DNA from: Thermaerobacter sp. PB12/4term
GTDB taxonomy: Bacteria; Bacillota; Sulfobacillia; Thermaerobacterales; Thermaerobacteraceae
DNA length: 64,000 nucleotides
Assembly: GCF_003403315.2 (NCBI RefSeq)
Contig: NZ_CP048407.1
Location: 124,001-188,000, forward strand
Direction: 5' to 3'
Positions 18,541 through 31,090 of this stretch are shown in pieces. Made by a program: the position numbers and the translations under genes. The notes below the pieces were generated by a model. The model worked only from the letters and a program-made list of their open reading frames with translations. It made no database searches and was not told the origin of the DNA. The number at the start of each line of letters is the position of its first letter. Within the stretch, counting starts at the first letter, position 1.

Positions 18541-19044
18541 ATGGCGGGCGACAGCCCTTCCAGGCCCAGGCGGCCCCGCAAGGCCGTGCTGCCCCCCCGC
18601 AAGGCCACGCCGCCCGGGGCGCGGGACGGCTCCGGGAGGGCGCGGGGCGGCTCCGGGAGCGGGCTGCGGGGTGCGGGCACGCTCTTCGAGCTGGCTTTCA
18701 CCTTCGCGGGTACCCTGCTGGCCGGCATGGCCATCGGCTACTACGGCGGCCGCTGGCTGGACGGGTGGCTGGGCACGGCACCCTGGCTGCAGCTCCTGGG
18801 GCTCATGCTGGGCGTGGTGGCTGCCTTCCGGGTCCTGTGGCGTACCCTCCAGCGCCTGGATGCGGACGAACCGGCCGCCGGCGGGCCGGGGCGCGGCCAC
18901 GGGGGACCGGGCATGCCGGGCAGAGGGCCGGGCGCAACCGGTCCGGGCTCTTCCGGCTCCCGGCCCGATCCTTCCGCCGGCCGCGGGCTTCCCAGGGACC
19001 CGGCAGAGCAGGAACGCGGCGGAAAGGGCGGGCCGTCTTCGTGA
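18541..19044 (+). CDS. atpZ: AtpZ/AtpQ-like ATP synthase accessory membrane protein
   Basis: The 167-residue product has a basic, Pro/Gly-rich N-terminus (~45 residues), then two hydrophobic helices with the AtpZ pattern GTLLAGMAIGYYGGRWLDGWLGTAPW and LGLMLGVVAAFRVLWRTL. The tail is Gly/Pro/Arg-rich. AtpZ proteins associate with the AtpI assembly factor of F-type synthases and have been implicated in Mg/Ca transport, though the role is not settled. The start codon follows GGGAGG. The stop overlaps the GTG start of atpI (GTGA), which indicates translational coupling. Confidence 0.82.
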   Translation: MAGDSPSRPRRPRKAVLPPRKATPPGARDGSGRARGGSGSGLRGAGTLFELAFTFAGTLLAGMAIGYYGGRWLDGWLGTAPWLQLLGLMLGVVAAFRVLWRTLQRLDADEPAAGGPGRGHGGPGMPGRGPGATGPGSSGSRPDPSAGRGLPRDPAEQERGGKGGPSS

Positions 19045-19367
19045 ACGCTTTCACAAGCTGGGCGGATCCGGCACTGGGGCTGGCGGCCGGGGTGTGGGGC
19101 ATGCTCTGGGGATTTGCCAACTACCGGTTGCTTGCCGGTCCCCTGCAGCGAATGTGGACCGCCACGGATCGCGAAGCGATTGCCACACTTCAACAGCAAG
19201 TTCTGGGCCGATTCTTGTTGCGCATGGCTCTAAGTTTTGTTTCACTCTTGATGGTGTTCCTGGTGACCGGCCGGCCCCTGGCCATCCTCGCGGCCGTTGC
19301 CGGGCTCATCCTGGCCGGTGACGCTCCCCTGTTCTTCCGGATGCGAGCAAGGAGGGAACGGGCTTGA
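19041..19367 (+). CDS. atpI: ATP synthase subunit I (AtpI family)
   Basis: This 108-residue, four-helix hydrophobic protein starts at the GTG overlapping the atpZ stop. Helices include ALGLAAGVWGMLWGFANYRL, LGRFLLRMALSFVSLLMVFL and PLAILAAVAGLILAGDAPLFF. Subunit I proteins help assemble the c-ring of the Fo motor. Its 3' end overlaps atpB (TTGA). Identification rests on hydropathy, size and operon position; the sequence family is poorly conserved. Confidence 0.8.
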   Translation: MNAFTSWADPALGLAAGVWGMLWGFANYRLLAGPLQRMWTATDREAIATLQQQVLGRFLLRMALSFVSLLMVFLVTGRPLAILAAVAGLILAGDAPLFFRMRARRERA

Positions 19368-20119
19368 CCCCATGGCTGCAGCTGGCCGCCGCGGGCGGCG
19401 AGGCGGCGGAGGGCGGGCACGGGGCCGAAGGCGCGCACGTGGTCTTCCACCTGTTCGGGCTGCCCGTGCACGAGTCCATCGTCACCATGTGGATCCTCAT
19501 GGCCCTGATCATCGTGCTGGGGATCGCAGCAGCCCGCGGCCTGCACCTGGTGCCGCGCAATCGCTTTCAGATGGCCGTCCAGTGGGCCGTGGAATCCCTT
19601 TACGGTTTTGTGACCGACATCATGGGCCGGGAGCGGGCGCGCCAGTTCACACCGCTGTTGGGCTCCTTCTTCGTTTTGATCCTGCTGAGCAACTACACCG
19701 GCCTGCTTCCCCTTCTGCCCCACGAGAACTGGTTCCAGCCGCCGACGAGCCGCTGGGGCGTGACCGGCGGCCTGGCCATCTTCACCTTCGTGGCCGTCCA
19801 GGTCTACGGCTTCCGGCGCCACGGGCTGGGGTACTTTCGGCGCTTTCTTGAAGGGCCTGTCTTCCTCTGGCCCCTGACGGTTCCCCTGGCGGTCATTGAA
19901 GAGCTGATCAAGCCCTTCTCCCTGTCCTTGCGTCTGTTCGCCAACATCTTTGGTGGCGAGGCGGTCCTGGCAGGGCTGTTGGCCGCCCTGCCCTGGTTCC
20001 TGCCCATGGGCGTGATGTTCATCGAGGTCATCGCCGGGTTCGTGCAGGCGCTAATCTTCACCATGCTGTCGGCCCTGTACATCGAGGCGGCCACCGCCGA
20101 GTTCCACCACGAGCACTGA
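19364..20119 (+). CDS. atpB: F1Fo ATP synthase subunit a
   Basis: Subunit a forms the two ion half-channels against the rotating c-ring. The conserved Arg lies in KPFSLSLRLFANIFGGE, followed by the LPMGVMFIEVIAGFVQALIF helix. The N-terminus contains an acidic/Gly-rich patch and the GLPVHESIVTMWILMALIIV first helix. The start is TTG 19364, behind AAGGAGGG and overlapping the atpI stop. The ATG at 19372 is out of frame. At 251 residues it has normal length. Confidence 0.96.
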   Translation: MTPWLQLAAAGGEAAEGGHGAEGAHVVFHLFGLPVHESIVTMWILMALIIVLGIAAARGLHLVPRNRFQMAVQWAVESLYGFVTDIMGRERARQFTPLLGSFFVLILLSNYTGLLPLLPHENWFQPPTSRWGVTGGLAIFTFVAVQVYGFRRHGLGYFRRFLEGPVFLWPLTVPLAVIEELIKPFSLSLRLFANIFGGEAVLAGLLAALPWFLPMGVMFIEVIAGFVQALIFTMLSALYIEAATAEFHHEH

Positions 20120-20197
20120 GGAAGATTTTCAGGCTTGACCCGCGGGCGGCTGCGGCGGCCCGCCGGGCAAAGTTTTCGGAAAGGAGGGGGAGACGCG

Positions 20198-20443
20198 GTG
20201 GAAGGAATCACCGGGATTGCGTTCTTCTCCGCGCTGGCGGTCATCGGCCTGGCCATCGCTGCCTTCGGCTCGGCCACCGGCCAGGCGCGGGCGGCGGCGG
20301 CGGCGCTGGACGCCATCTGGCGCCAGCCTGAGGCGGCCGGCCGTATCCAGACGGTGCTGATCCTGTCGCTGGCCTTCCTCGAGTCGCTGACCCTGTTCAC
20401 CTTCGCCCTCGCCTTCCTGTTCGCCGGCCAGGTGGCCGGTTGA
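20198..20443 (+). CDS. atpE: F1Fo ATP synthase subunit c
   Basis: The 81-residue double-helix hairpin starts at GTG 20198, behind AAAGGAGGGGG. It has the polar loop WRQPEA and the ion-binding Glu at E62 in LAFLESLTLF. Numbered from the GTG, Q29 in helix 1 is 33 residues before E62, exactly the Q32/E65 spacing of the sodium-binding c subunit of Ilyobacter, and E62 is followed by Ser as in sodium-type rings. Other sodium-type positions differ (L64 for Thr, F67 for Tyr, S25 for Pro). Thus ion specificity cannot be assigned. Confidence 0.95.
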   Translation: MEGITGIAFFSALAVIGLAIAAFGSATGQARAAAAALDAIWRQPEAAGRIQTVLILSLAFLESLTLFTFALAFLFAGQVAG

Positions 20444-20640
20444 TGGGACGCCGGCAGGGGCGTAGCCCGCCCCTGCCGGCGGCGAGGCGGGTTGGGTGGC
20501 GGGGGGCGGCCGGGCCCGGGCTCCATCGGTTGCATCGGACCGCCCCCCAATGGCGTTGTGGGGCCATGGACCACGCCCCGGCGGGGCCGGGCAGGCCACG
20601 GCCTGCTACCGGGTACCGCCCGCGGCTGGAGGGAACAACG

Positions 20641-21119
20641 GTGCATATTTCACCCGAGTTGATCTGGGCGTTTATCAACTTTTTCCTGTTCGTCGTCGTG
20701 CTCGCCCGGTTCTTCTGGCGTCCGGTGATGGAGTTGCTGGACCGGCGCCGGGAGGAGATCGAGGTCAACCTGGCCGCTGCCGAGCGCGCCCGGGAAGAGG
20801 CGGCCCGGGCCGAGGCGGAGTACCGCCAGCGGCTGGCGGCCGCCCAGCGGGAGGCCCAGAGCATCCTGGAGCGGGCGACCCAGCTGGCGGAGCAGGAGCG
20901 CCAGGAGCGGTTGGAGGCCGCGCGCCGCGAGGCGGAGCAGCTGCTGGAACGGGCCCGGGCGACCATCGAGCGGGAGAAGGAGCAGGCCATCGCCGCGCTG
21001 CGGCGGGAGGTGGCCGACCTGACCCTGCTGGCCACGGAGCGGGTGCTGGGCCGGGTGCTGGACGCCGAAGATCAGCGCCGGCTGGTGACCGAGGCCGTGG
21101 AAGAGGTGGCGAACCTGCG

Positions 21120-21123
<4 letters not shown>
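20641..21123 (+). CDS. atpF: F1Fo ATP synthase subunit b
   Basis: The peripheral-stalk subunit is 160 residues from GTG 20641, which follows GGAGGG with 7-base spacing. One N-terminal membrane helix (LIWAFINFFLFVVVLARFFW) is followed by a long charged coiled coil rich in Glu/Arg/Ala. The preceding 197 bases (20444-20640) between atpE and atpF are unusually long for this operon and contain no recognisable gene. The stop overlaps the atpH start (ATGA). Confidence 0.95.
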
Positions 21124-23250
<2,127 letters not shown>

Positions 23251-23275
23251 GCCCGGCCGGGAAGGGTGAGTGGCC

Positions 23276-25766
<2,491 letters not shown>

Positions 25767-25779
25767 GAGGGGCGACACC

Positions 25780-26202
25780 ATGGCGGAGCGCGCCATCACC
25801 CTGGAGGTCATCACGCCGGAGCGGGTGGTCTTCCGCGAGGAGGTCGACTCGCTGATCGTGCCGGGAGCCGAGGGCTTGCTGGGCGTGTTGCCCGACCATG
25901 CCCCCATGGTGGCGGCCCTGAAGATCGGCATCCTGACTTACCGCAAGGACGGCGAGCGGCGCCGGGTGGCGGTGGCGGGCGGGTTCTTCGAGGTGGCGGA
26001 CAACCACGCCGTGGTGCTCTCCGACGCCGCCGAGCGGGCCGAAGAGATCGACGTGCTGCGGGCGCGCCAGGCGGCCGAGCGGGCGCGCCGCCGCCTGGCC
26101 GAACGGGAGGCCAACTGGGACTTTGAACGGGCGCGGGCGGCCCTCAACCGGGCGCTGAACCGGCTGCGGGCCGCCGGGGCCGACACCGGCGACCTGGCCT
26201 GA
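25780..26202 (+). CDS. atpC: F1Fo ATP synthase subunit epsilon
   Basis: The 140-residue epsilon subunit has the N-terminal beta-barrel motif LIVPGAEGLLGVLPDHAPMV and a C-terminal helical hairpin rich in Ala/Arg/Glu that can inhibit ATP hydrolysis. It ends the atp operon; a perfect 12-bp GC hairpin lies 8 bases after its stop. Confidence 0.95.
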   Translation: MAERAITLEVITPERVVFREEVDSLIVPGAEGLLGVLPDHAPMVAALKIGILTYRKDGERRRVAVAGGFFEVADNHAVVLSDAAERAEEIDVLRARQAAERARRRLAEREANWDFERARAALNRALNRLRAAGADTGDLA

Positions 26203-26209
26203 ACCCGCC

Positions 26210-26240
26210 GCTGCGCGCCGGCCCCGCGCCGGCGCGCAGC
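26210..26240 (+). terminator. GC hairpin at the end of the atp operon, no U-tract
   Basis: GCTGCGCGCCGG (26210-26221) pairs perfectly with CCGGCGCGCAGC (26229-26240) around a 7-nt loop. No T-run follows, so this is either a 3'-end-stabilising hairpin or a site where Rho finishes termination. Confidence 0.5.
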
Positions 26241-26631
26241 GTGCGTGGGGATGCAGCGCCCGGGCCGGTCGCCGGCCCCCGGGGCCGGCGGAGGTCCACC
26301 CGCCGGCCGGCGGGGACCGGGCCCGCGCGACGGGTGGGCAACCCCCAGGGCGGTGGGCGCCTTCCCAAGAGCCGCCTGGAACCCCGGACGGGCCGGGGAC
26401 GATAACATACATGGGGATCCACGCGGCGGCCCCCCGCCCGCCTCAGGGCGGCCGGGGGCACAATCGGGCGGCCGCCCGCGAATCCCTTATCGGCGGGCAC
26501 GCCGAAGGTGCGCCTGCAGCGTGCGGTGCCGCAGAACGGAGCGGCGCGCGGCAGGGTGGGTCCTCGGCGCCCGGCGTGTCCCGGTTGCGGCCCGCCCGCC
26601 TGCGGGCGTGGCCCTGGAGGGGGTTGAGACG
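26241..26631. other. atpC-murA spacer
   Basis: This is about 390 bases without a supported gene. A short AT-richer patch GATAACATACATGG (26400-26413) could be a -10 region, but no matching -35 was found. A long frame that runs through it into murA has no ribosome binding site before 26617. Confidence 0.4.
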
Positions 26632-27927
26632 GTGGAACGAATCGTGGTTCGCGGCGGGCGCCCCCTGCAGGGTCAGGTGAGGATCAGCGGAGCCAAGAAC
26701 GCGGCCTTGCCGATCCTGGCGGCTACCTTGCTGGCGGAAGACACCTGCTTGCTGTATGACATCCCGTCGCTGGACGACGTGGTCACCATGACCCGCATGC
26801 TGACCCAGCTGGGGGTCACGGTGGAGTCCACGGGGGAGGGTGCCCTGGCCGTCCACCCGGCGGCGGAGCTCCAGTACGCCGCGCCCTATGACCTGGTGCG
26901 GCGCATGCGTGCGTCCATCCTGGTCCTGGGACCGCTGCTGGCCCGCCTGGGGCGCGCCCGGGCCGCCCTGCCCGGAGGCTGCGCCATCGGGCAGCGTCCC
27001 ATCGACCTGCACCTGAAGGGCTTTGCCGCCCTGGGCGCCGATGTGGAGGTCAGCGGCGGCGAGGTGGAGGTCCGGGCCCCCAGGGGGCTGCGCGGCACCT
27101 CGATTTACCTGGACGTGCCCAGCGTCGGGGCGACGGAGAACATCATGATGGCCGCCGTCCTGGCCGAGGGCACGACCACCATCGAAAACGCCGCGGAAGA
27201 ACCGGAGATCGTCGACCTGGCCAACTTTCTCAACACCCTGGGAGCCGACGTGCGCGGCGCCGGCACGCGGGTGATCCAGATCCACGGCGTGCCGGTGCTG
27301 GGAGGCGGGACGTACACCATCATCCCCGACCGCATCGAGGCGGGCACCTTCCTGCTGGCGCCCCTGGTGGCCGGAGGCCAGGTGACGGTCACCGGGGTGG
27401 TGCCGGAACACCTCAAGTCCCTGCTGGCCAAGGTGCGGGAGATGGGCGCCGATGTGGCGGTCGACGGGGACGAGGTGACCGTGGCGGTCAGCAGCCGGCC
27501 CAAGGCGGTGGACATCAAGACCCTGCCCTACCCGGGCTTTCCCACCGACCTGCAGGCGCCCATGATGGCGGCCCTGGTCACCGCCGACGGAACGGCCACG
27601 GTGACCGAAACCCTCTTCGAGAATCGCTTCGCCCACGTGCCGGAGCTGCGCCGCATGGGTGCGCGGATCCAGATCCAGGGGCAGACGGCCATCATCACCG
27701 GGGTCGAACGGTTGCAGGGTGCGCCGGTCACCGCCACCGACCTGCGCTCGGGTGCGGCCCTGGTGCTGGCCGGGCTCGGGGCCGAAGGGATCACCGAGGT
27801 CAGCGGCGTCCACCACATCGACCGGGGCTACGTGGGCATCGAGCAGAAGCTGCGGGCCCTGGGCGCCGACGTGGCGCGCCTGTCCACGGAGGACGACCCG
27901 CTGGCGGCGGCCCTGCTCCTGCACTAG
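26632..27927 (+). CDS. murA: UDP-N-acetylglucosamine 1-carboxyvinyltransferase
   Basis: MurA transfers enolpyruvate from PEP to UDP-GlcNAc in the first committed step of peptidoglycan synthesis. GTG 26632 follows GGAGGGGG and begins MERIVVRGGRPLQGQVRISG. The catalytic Cys, target of fosfomycin, is C117 in LPGGCAIGQRPIDLHL. SGAKNAALPILAATLL and the C-terminal RSGAALVLAGLGAEG are also diagnostic. The protein is 431 residues, normal for MurA. It is followed by a strong terminator and then spoIID, the murAA-spoIID arrangement of Bacillus. Confidence 0.97.
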   Translation: MERIVVRGGRPLQGQVRISGAKNAALPILAATLLAEDTCLLYDIPSLDDVVTMTRMLTQLGVTVESTGEGALAVHPAAELQYAAPYDLVRRMRASILVLGPLLARLGRARAALPGGCAIGQRPIDLHLKGFAALGADVEVSGGEVEVRAPRGLRGTSIYLDVPSVGATENIMMAAVLAEGTTTIENAAEEPEIVDLANFLNTLGADVRGAGTRVIQIHGVPVLGGGTYTIIPDRIEAGTFLLAPLVAGGQVTVTGVVPEHLKSLLAKVREMGADVAVDGDEVTVAVSSRPKAVDIKTLPYPGFPTDLQAPMMAALVTADGTATVTETLFENRFAHVPELRRMGARIQIQGQTAIITGVERLQGAPVTATDLRSGAALVLAGLGAEGITEVSGVHHIDRGYVGIEQKLRALGADVARLSTEDDPLAAALLLH

Positions 27928-28009
27928 GCCTTGCACCAGGCCGCGCGGCGCCTGCTCCGCCGTCGCGGAACCGGATGGCGCCAGGAACTCCGAACCCTTT
28001 CGTCCGGGT

Positions 28010-28050
28010 GCGAGCCCCGGAGCCATGGCCCCGGGGCTCGCGCCGCTTTT
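28010..28050 (+). terminator. Rho-independent terminator of murA
   Basis: GCGAGCCCCGG (28010-28020) pairs with CCGGGGCTCGC (28031-28041), followed by GCCGCTTTTTGC. It separates murA from the sporulation genes. Confidence 0.85.
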
Positions 28051-28120
28051 TGCAGGTCTTGCGCCCCTTTCTTCCAGGGCCTCGCGCCCAGGGCCTCGCG
28101 CCCCCGTCGTGCCGGCGCAG

Positions 28121-28149
28121 GCATGTCCCCCCTCCCCGGTGCATAGAGA
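28121..28149 (+). promoter_or_regulatory. Sigma-E-like promoter of spoIID
   Basis: GCATGTC (28121-28127) and CATAGAGA (28142-28149) are 14 bases apart. Against the Bacillus sigma-E consensus KMATATT-N14-CATACANT this is 5/7 and 6/8. The same motif occurs before spoIIID. spoIID is sigma-E-dependent in Bacillus. Confidence 0.55.
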
Positions 28150-28177
28150 TGTCCCGAATTCGAGGGAGGGATCGCCC

Positions 28178-29188
28178 TTGCCTGTTCGGCCGGCGTGGCG
28201 CCGCCCCGTAGCCGGCTGGTTCCTCCTGGCGCTGGTGCTGACGGTGCTGCTGCCCTTTCTCGTGGTGCTGACCCGGGGCCTGCGCATCGAGACGCCTCAG
28301 GCTCCGGCCGTGCCCCTGGACCCCGGCCAGCTGCCGGTGCGGGTGTGGATTCCGGGCCAGGACAGCGTGCAAACCCTGCCCCTGGAGGTCTACCTGACGG
28401 GCGTGGTGGCCGCCGAGATGCCCGCTTCCTTTCACATCGAAGCCCTCAAGGCGCAGGCGGTGGCAGCCCGCACGTACACCGTGCGGCAGATGCAGGTCTT
28501 TGGCGGCCCAGGTTGCCGGGAACACGCGGAGGCGGACGTCTGCGGCGACCCCCAGACGGGACAGGCCTGGCAGCCCCTGGAGGCCCGGCGCCGGGACTGG
28601 GGGCTGTTGAACGGGTGGCGCTTCGCCCGGAAGATCCAGCAGGCGGTCCAGGAGACGGCCGGCCTGATCCTGGTCTACCAGGGGGCGCCCATCGACGCGG
28701 TCTACCACTCCACCTCCGGCGGGCGCACCGAGGACGCTTCCGCCGTCTGGGGCAACCAGGTGCCTTACCTGCGGCCCGTGGACTCCCCGTGGGAGACGGC
28801 CTCACCCCACTGGCGCAGCACCCGGACCATGACCCTGCAGGAGTTCGCCCGCCGCCTGGAGGTCGACCCCAAGGTCGTGCGGGACCTGCCGGGGGACCAG
28901 TGCTTTGCGCGGGTCGAATCGTCGCCGGGCGGGCGCGTGGGCCGGGCCACCGTGGGCGAGAAGGTCTTCACCGGTCCCCAGCTCCGCCAGCGGCTGGAGC
29001 TGCCCTCCACCTGGTGGACGTGCCGCCGGCAGGGAGAGCAGCTGACCTTCACCATCCGGGGCTGGGGCCACGGGGTGGGGATGTCCCAGTACGGTGCCGA
29101 CGGAATGGCCCGCCAGGGGTACAGCTACCAGGAGATCCTCCGGCATTACTACCCCGGGACCAGCCTGCGGCCCATCTTCAGCGAGTAG
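28178..29188 (+). CDS. spoIID: Stage II sporulation protein D (SpoIID lytic transglycosylase)
   Basis: SpoIID degrades septal peptidoglycan during engulfment. TTG 28178 follows GAGGGAGGG by 7 bases; a single membrane helix (VAGWFLLALVLTVLLPFLVVL) is followed by the extracytoplasmic SpoIID domain with YLTGVVAAEMPASFHIEALK (catalytic Glu at E80), STSGGRTEDASAVWG, VDSPWE and the C-terminal GWGHGVGMSQYGADGMA. The product is 336 residues, close to the Bacillus protein. With SpoIIQ and SpoIIID next door this identifies an endospore former. Confidence 0.96.
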   Translation: MPVRPAWRRPVAGWFLLALVLTVLLPFLVVLTRGLRIETPQAPAVPLDPGQLPVRVWIPGQDSVQTLPLEVYLTGVVAAEMPASFHIEALKAQAVAARTYTVRQMQVFGGPGCREHAEADVCGDPQTGQAWQPLEARRRDWGLLNGWRFARKIQQAVQETAGLILVYQGAPIDAVYHSTSGGRTEDASAVWGNQVPYLRPVDSPWETASPHWRSTRTMTLQEFARRLEVDPKVVRDLPGDQCFARVESSPGGRVGRATVGEKVFTGPQLRQRLELPSTWWTCRRQGEQLTFTIRGWGHGVGMSQYGADGMARQGYSYQEILRHYYPGTSLRPIFSE

Positions 29189-29342
29189 CCCACCCGTCTT
29201 CGGCGGATAGCCCGCCCGGCCCGTCGCCGGGTCCCTCCCATGGGTACGGACGGCTTGCCCGGCGGGCCGGGCCGGCCCGGGCCGCCGGGCCCCTCCGCCA
29301 GGGCCCTGCTGTCGCTTCGGCCGGTGGAATTCGCACTTTCCT

Positions 29343-29371
29343 GCATAAATGCACCAGCCCTGGTAACACTA
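29343..29371 (+). promoter_or_regulatory. Sigma-F-like forespore promoter of spoIIQ
   Basis: GCATA (29343-29347) and GGTAACACTA (29362-29371) match the sigma-F elements GYWTA and GGNNANANTW completely, with a 14-base spacer (15 is usual). spoIIQ is sigma-F-dependent in Bacillus. The implied 5' leader is short, about 14 nt. Confidence 0.5.
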
Positions 29372-29391
29372 CCGCCCAGAGGTGGTGCCAC

Positions 29392-30138
29392 ATGCAGGAG
29401 ACCCCGCAAAGCGGGCAGAGCCGCATGGCGGGCCGGCTGGCCGGCTGGATGGCCCGGATGCGCGGGCGGCCGGCGCTGCGGTCGCTGGTGGGTTTCGCCG
29501 TGCTGGTGGCCGTCTTCATCGGGTCTTATCTGTACTTCCAGGGCTGGCCGGGGTTGAGCGGGCCCGAGACCGCTTCCCTGGATGAGCAGACCCCCTTGGA
29601 GACGGGTGCCGACCAGGGCGTAGCACCCAGCACGGCCACCCCGGAACCCATGACCGGCCAGGCCGGGGCCGGCACGGAGGCGGGGACACCGGCGCAACCC
29701 CGGGACAACGTGCCCACCCGGGAAGTCACCGGCGAGACGACCCCGGCCTTCATCTGGCCCGTCGCCAGCGGCAAGACGGCCATGGGCTTCGGCTGGCAGT
29801 ACTCCGAGACCATGGGTGACTGGCGCTGGCACCCCGGCGTCGACCTGGCGGTCGAGGAAGGAGCCCAGGTGGTGGCCGCCGCCGACGGGCGGGTGGTCGC
29901 GGTCAACCGCGACCCCGACCGCGGCCTGACGGTGACCATCGAGCACGATGGTGGCTACCGCACGGTCTACGCCAGCCTGGCCGAGGCGACGGTGGAAGCC
30001 GGCCAGCAGGTGCGGCGCGGCCAGGCCATCGGCAAGGCGGGCCAGTCGGCCCGGATCGAGGCGGCCGCCGGCACCCACGTCCACTTCGAGATCTGGCGTG
30101 GCGACGAGGCCGTCGACCCGCAGACCCTGATCGGCTAG
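29392..30138 (+). CDS. spoIIQ: SpoIIQ-like M23 peptidase-domain protein
   Basis: The 248-residue protein starts at ATG 29392, behind AGAGGTGG. One membrane helix (SLVGFAVLVAVFIGSYLYF) is followed by a Thr/Pro/Gly-rich linker and an M23 domain. SpoIIQ is the forespore half of the SpoIIQ-SpoIIIAH channel. Both zinc motifs are present here (WRWHPGVDLAV and GTHVHFEIW), as in clostridial SpoIIQ and unlike the degenerate Bacillus protein, so it may be an active endopeptidase. The assignment rests on position between spoIID and spoIIID, domain layout and a forespore-type promoter. Confidence 0.85.
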   Translation: MQETPQSGQSRMAGRLAGWMARMRGRPALRSLVGFAVLVAVFIGSYLYFQGWPGLSGPETASLDEQTPLETGADQGVAPSTATPEPMTGQAGAGTEAGTPAQPRDNVPTREVTGETTPAFIWPVASGKTAMGFGWQYSETMGDWRWHPGVDLAVEEGAQVVAAADGRVVAVNRDPDRGLTVTIEHDGGYRTVYASLAEATVEAGQQVRRGQAIGKAGQSARIEAAAGTHVHFEIWRGDEAVDPQTLIG

Positions 30139-30235
30139 GATCCCCCGGCGCCGGACCCCGCCGGAAGAACCGGCCCGGAAGAACCGGCTCCGGCCCGGCG
30201 CCGGCCACCGGGGAACCCGCATCCCCGTACGAACG

Positions 30236-30283
30236 GCGGCCCCGCTCCCCCGAGCCCCCTCGGGGAGCGGGGCCGCGGCCTTT
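30236..30283 (+). terminator. Strong hairpin terminator after spoIIQ
   Basis: GCGGCCCCGCTCCCC (30236-30250) pairs with GGGGAGCGGGGCCGC (30262-30276), followed by GGCCTTTG. The U-tract is weak, but the 15-bp stem is perfect. Confidence 0.7.
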
Positions 30284-30483
30284 GCCGGGGTGTGGCGCCC
30301 CGGCGCCCCGGCCGGCCCGGCGGCCCAGCGGCCCGCCGGGCCGGCCGGGGCGTGCCGGGCGGTCATCCCGTCCAGCCGGTTTCGGCACCGGCAAGGCGAT
30401 CGGGTCGACCCGTCCCAGCTCAGGCCTGGCAAACCCCCGCCGGCTTGCGTCCGCCCGCCTGGCCTGCGCTGGCCCGCACCGCC

Positions 30484-30720
30484 GGGCCCACGCCGTGGCG
30501 ACCCCCGGCTGGCCCGAGCGGGCCTGTCCGCCCATCCGCGGCCCCACCCGTGGCGCCCCCCGGGGTGGGCCGACCGGACCTGCCCTCCCATCTGGGACCC
30601 CACCCGGTAGCGACCCCCGGGCTGCCCGACCGGGCCTGTCCTCCCATCCGTGGCCCCACCCGGCGGCTGCCCCGGCGGCCCGAGCGGGCCTGTCCGCCCG
30701 TCCGCGGCCGTCCGGCGGCC
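30484..30720. repeat. Imperfect ~56-bp tandem repeat upstream of spoIIID
   Basis: Units beginning GGGCCTGTCC (or GGACCTGCCC) start at 30520, 30576, 30632 and 30686, so the period is 56, 56 and 54 bases; a partial copy precedes them at 30484-30519. The conserved core has the form TCCCATCC(G)NGGCCCCACCC. Open frames on both strands reflect the repeat and lack ribosome binding sites. The whole spacer (30139-30790) holds no other supported gene. Confidence 0.75.
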
Positions 30721-30730
30721 TGCGGCCAAG

Positions 30731-30758
30731 GTATGTTTGCCTAACGCCCTCATATAGA
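30731..30758 (+). promoter_or_regulatory. Sigma-E-like promoter of spoIIID
   Basis: GTATGTT (30731-30737), 13 bases, CATATAGA (30751-30758). It closely resembles the spoIID element (CATAGAGAT versus CATATAGAT). spoIIID is sigma-E-dependent in Bacillus. Confidence 0.5.
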
Positions 30759-30790
30759 TGGTACCAGACCAGGGCGAAGGGGGCAGGTCG

Positions 30791-31090
30791 GTGAAGGACT
30801 ACATCTGGAAGCGCGTGGTGGAGGTGAGCACGTACATCGCCCGCACCCGTTCCACCGTGCGCGAGGCAGCCAAGGTGTTCGGTGTCTCCAAGAGCACCGT
30901 CCACAAGGACGTCACCGAGCGCCTGCCCAAGATCGACAGCCAGCTGGCGGCCAAGGTCCACCAGGTCCTGGAGACCAACAAAGCGGAGCGCCACCTGCGG
31001 GGCGGCGAGGCCACCCGCCTCAAGTACCTGCAGGAACAGCGGGGCCAGGAAACCAGGCAAGCCCCTTCGGAGCCCCCCGTCGGGGCTTGA
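30791..31090 (+). CDS. spoIIID: Sporulation transcriptional regulator SpoIIID
   Basis: SpoIIID is a small helix-turn-helix activator/repressor that remodels the mother-cell sigma-E regulon. GTG 30791 begins the conserved MKDYIWKRVVEVSTYIARTR; the recognition region FGVSKSTVHKDVTERLPKI and the C-terminal basic segment RHLRGGEATRLKYL are almost identical to family consensus. The product is 99 residues, about 15 longer than usual, owing to a Gln/Pro tail. The ribosome binding site is AAGGGGG/AGGT. An 8-bp inverted repeat CAAGCCCC...GGGGCTTG spans its last codons (31058-31089). mbl follows, as in Bacillus. Confidence 0.97.
   Translation: MKDYIWKRVVEVSTYIARTRSTVREAAKVFGVSKSTVHKDVTERLPKIDSQLAAKVHQVLETNKAERHLRGGEATRLKYLQEQRGQETRQAPSEPPVGA

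Noticed and set aside
30484-30720. Possible CRISPR array
   Set aside because: The repeats are contiguous degenerate tandem units without unique spacers, and no cas genes are nearby.
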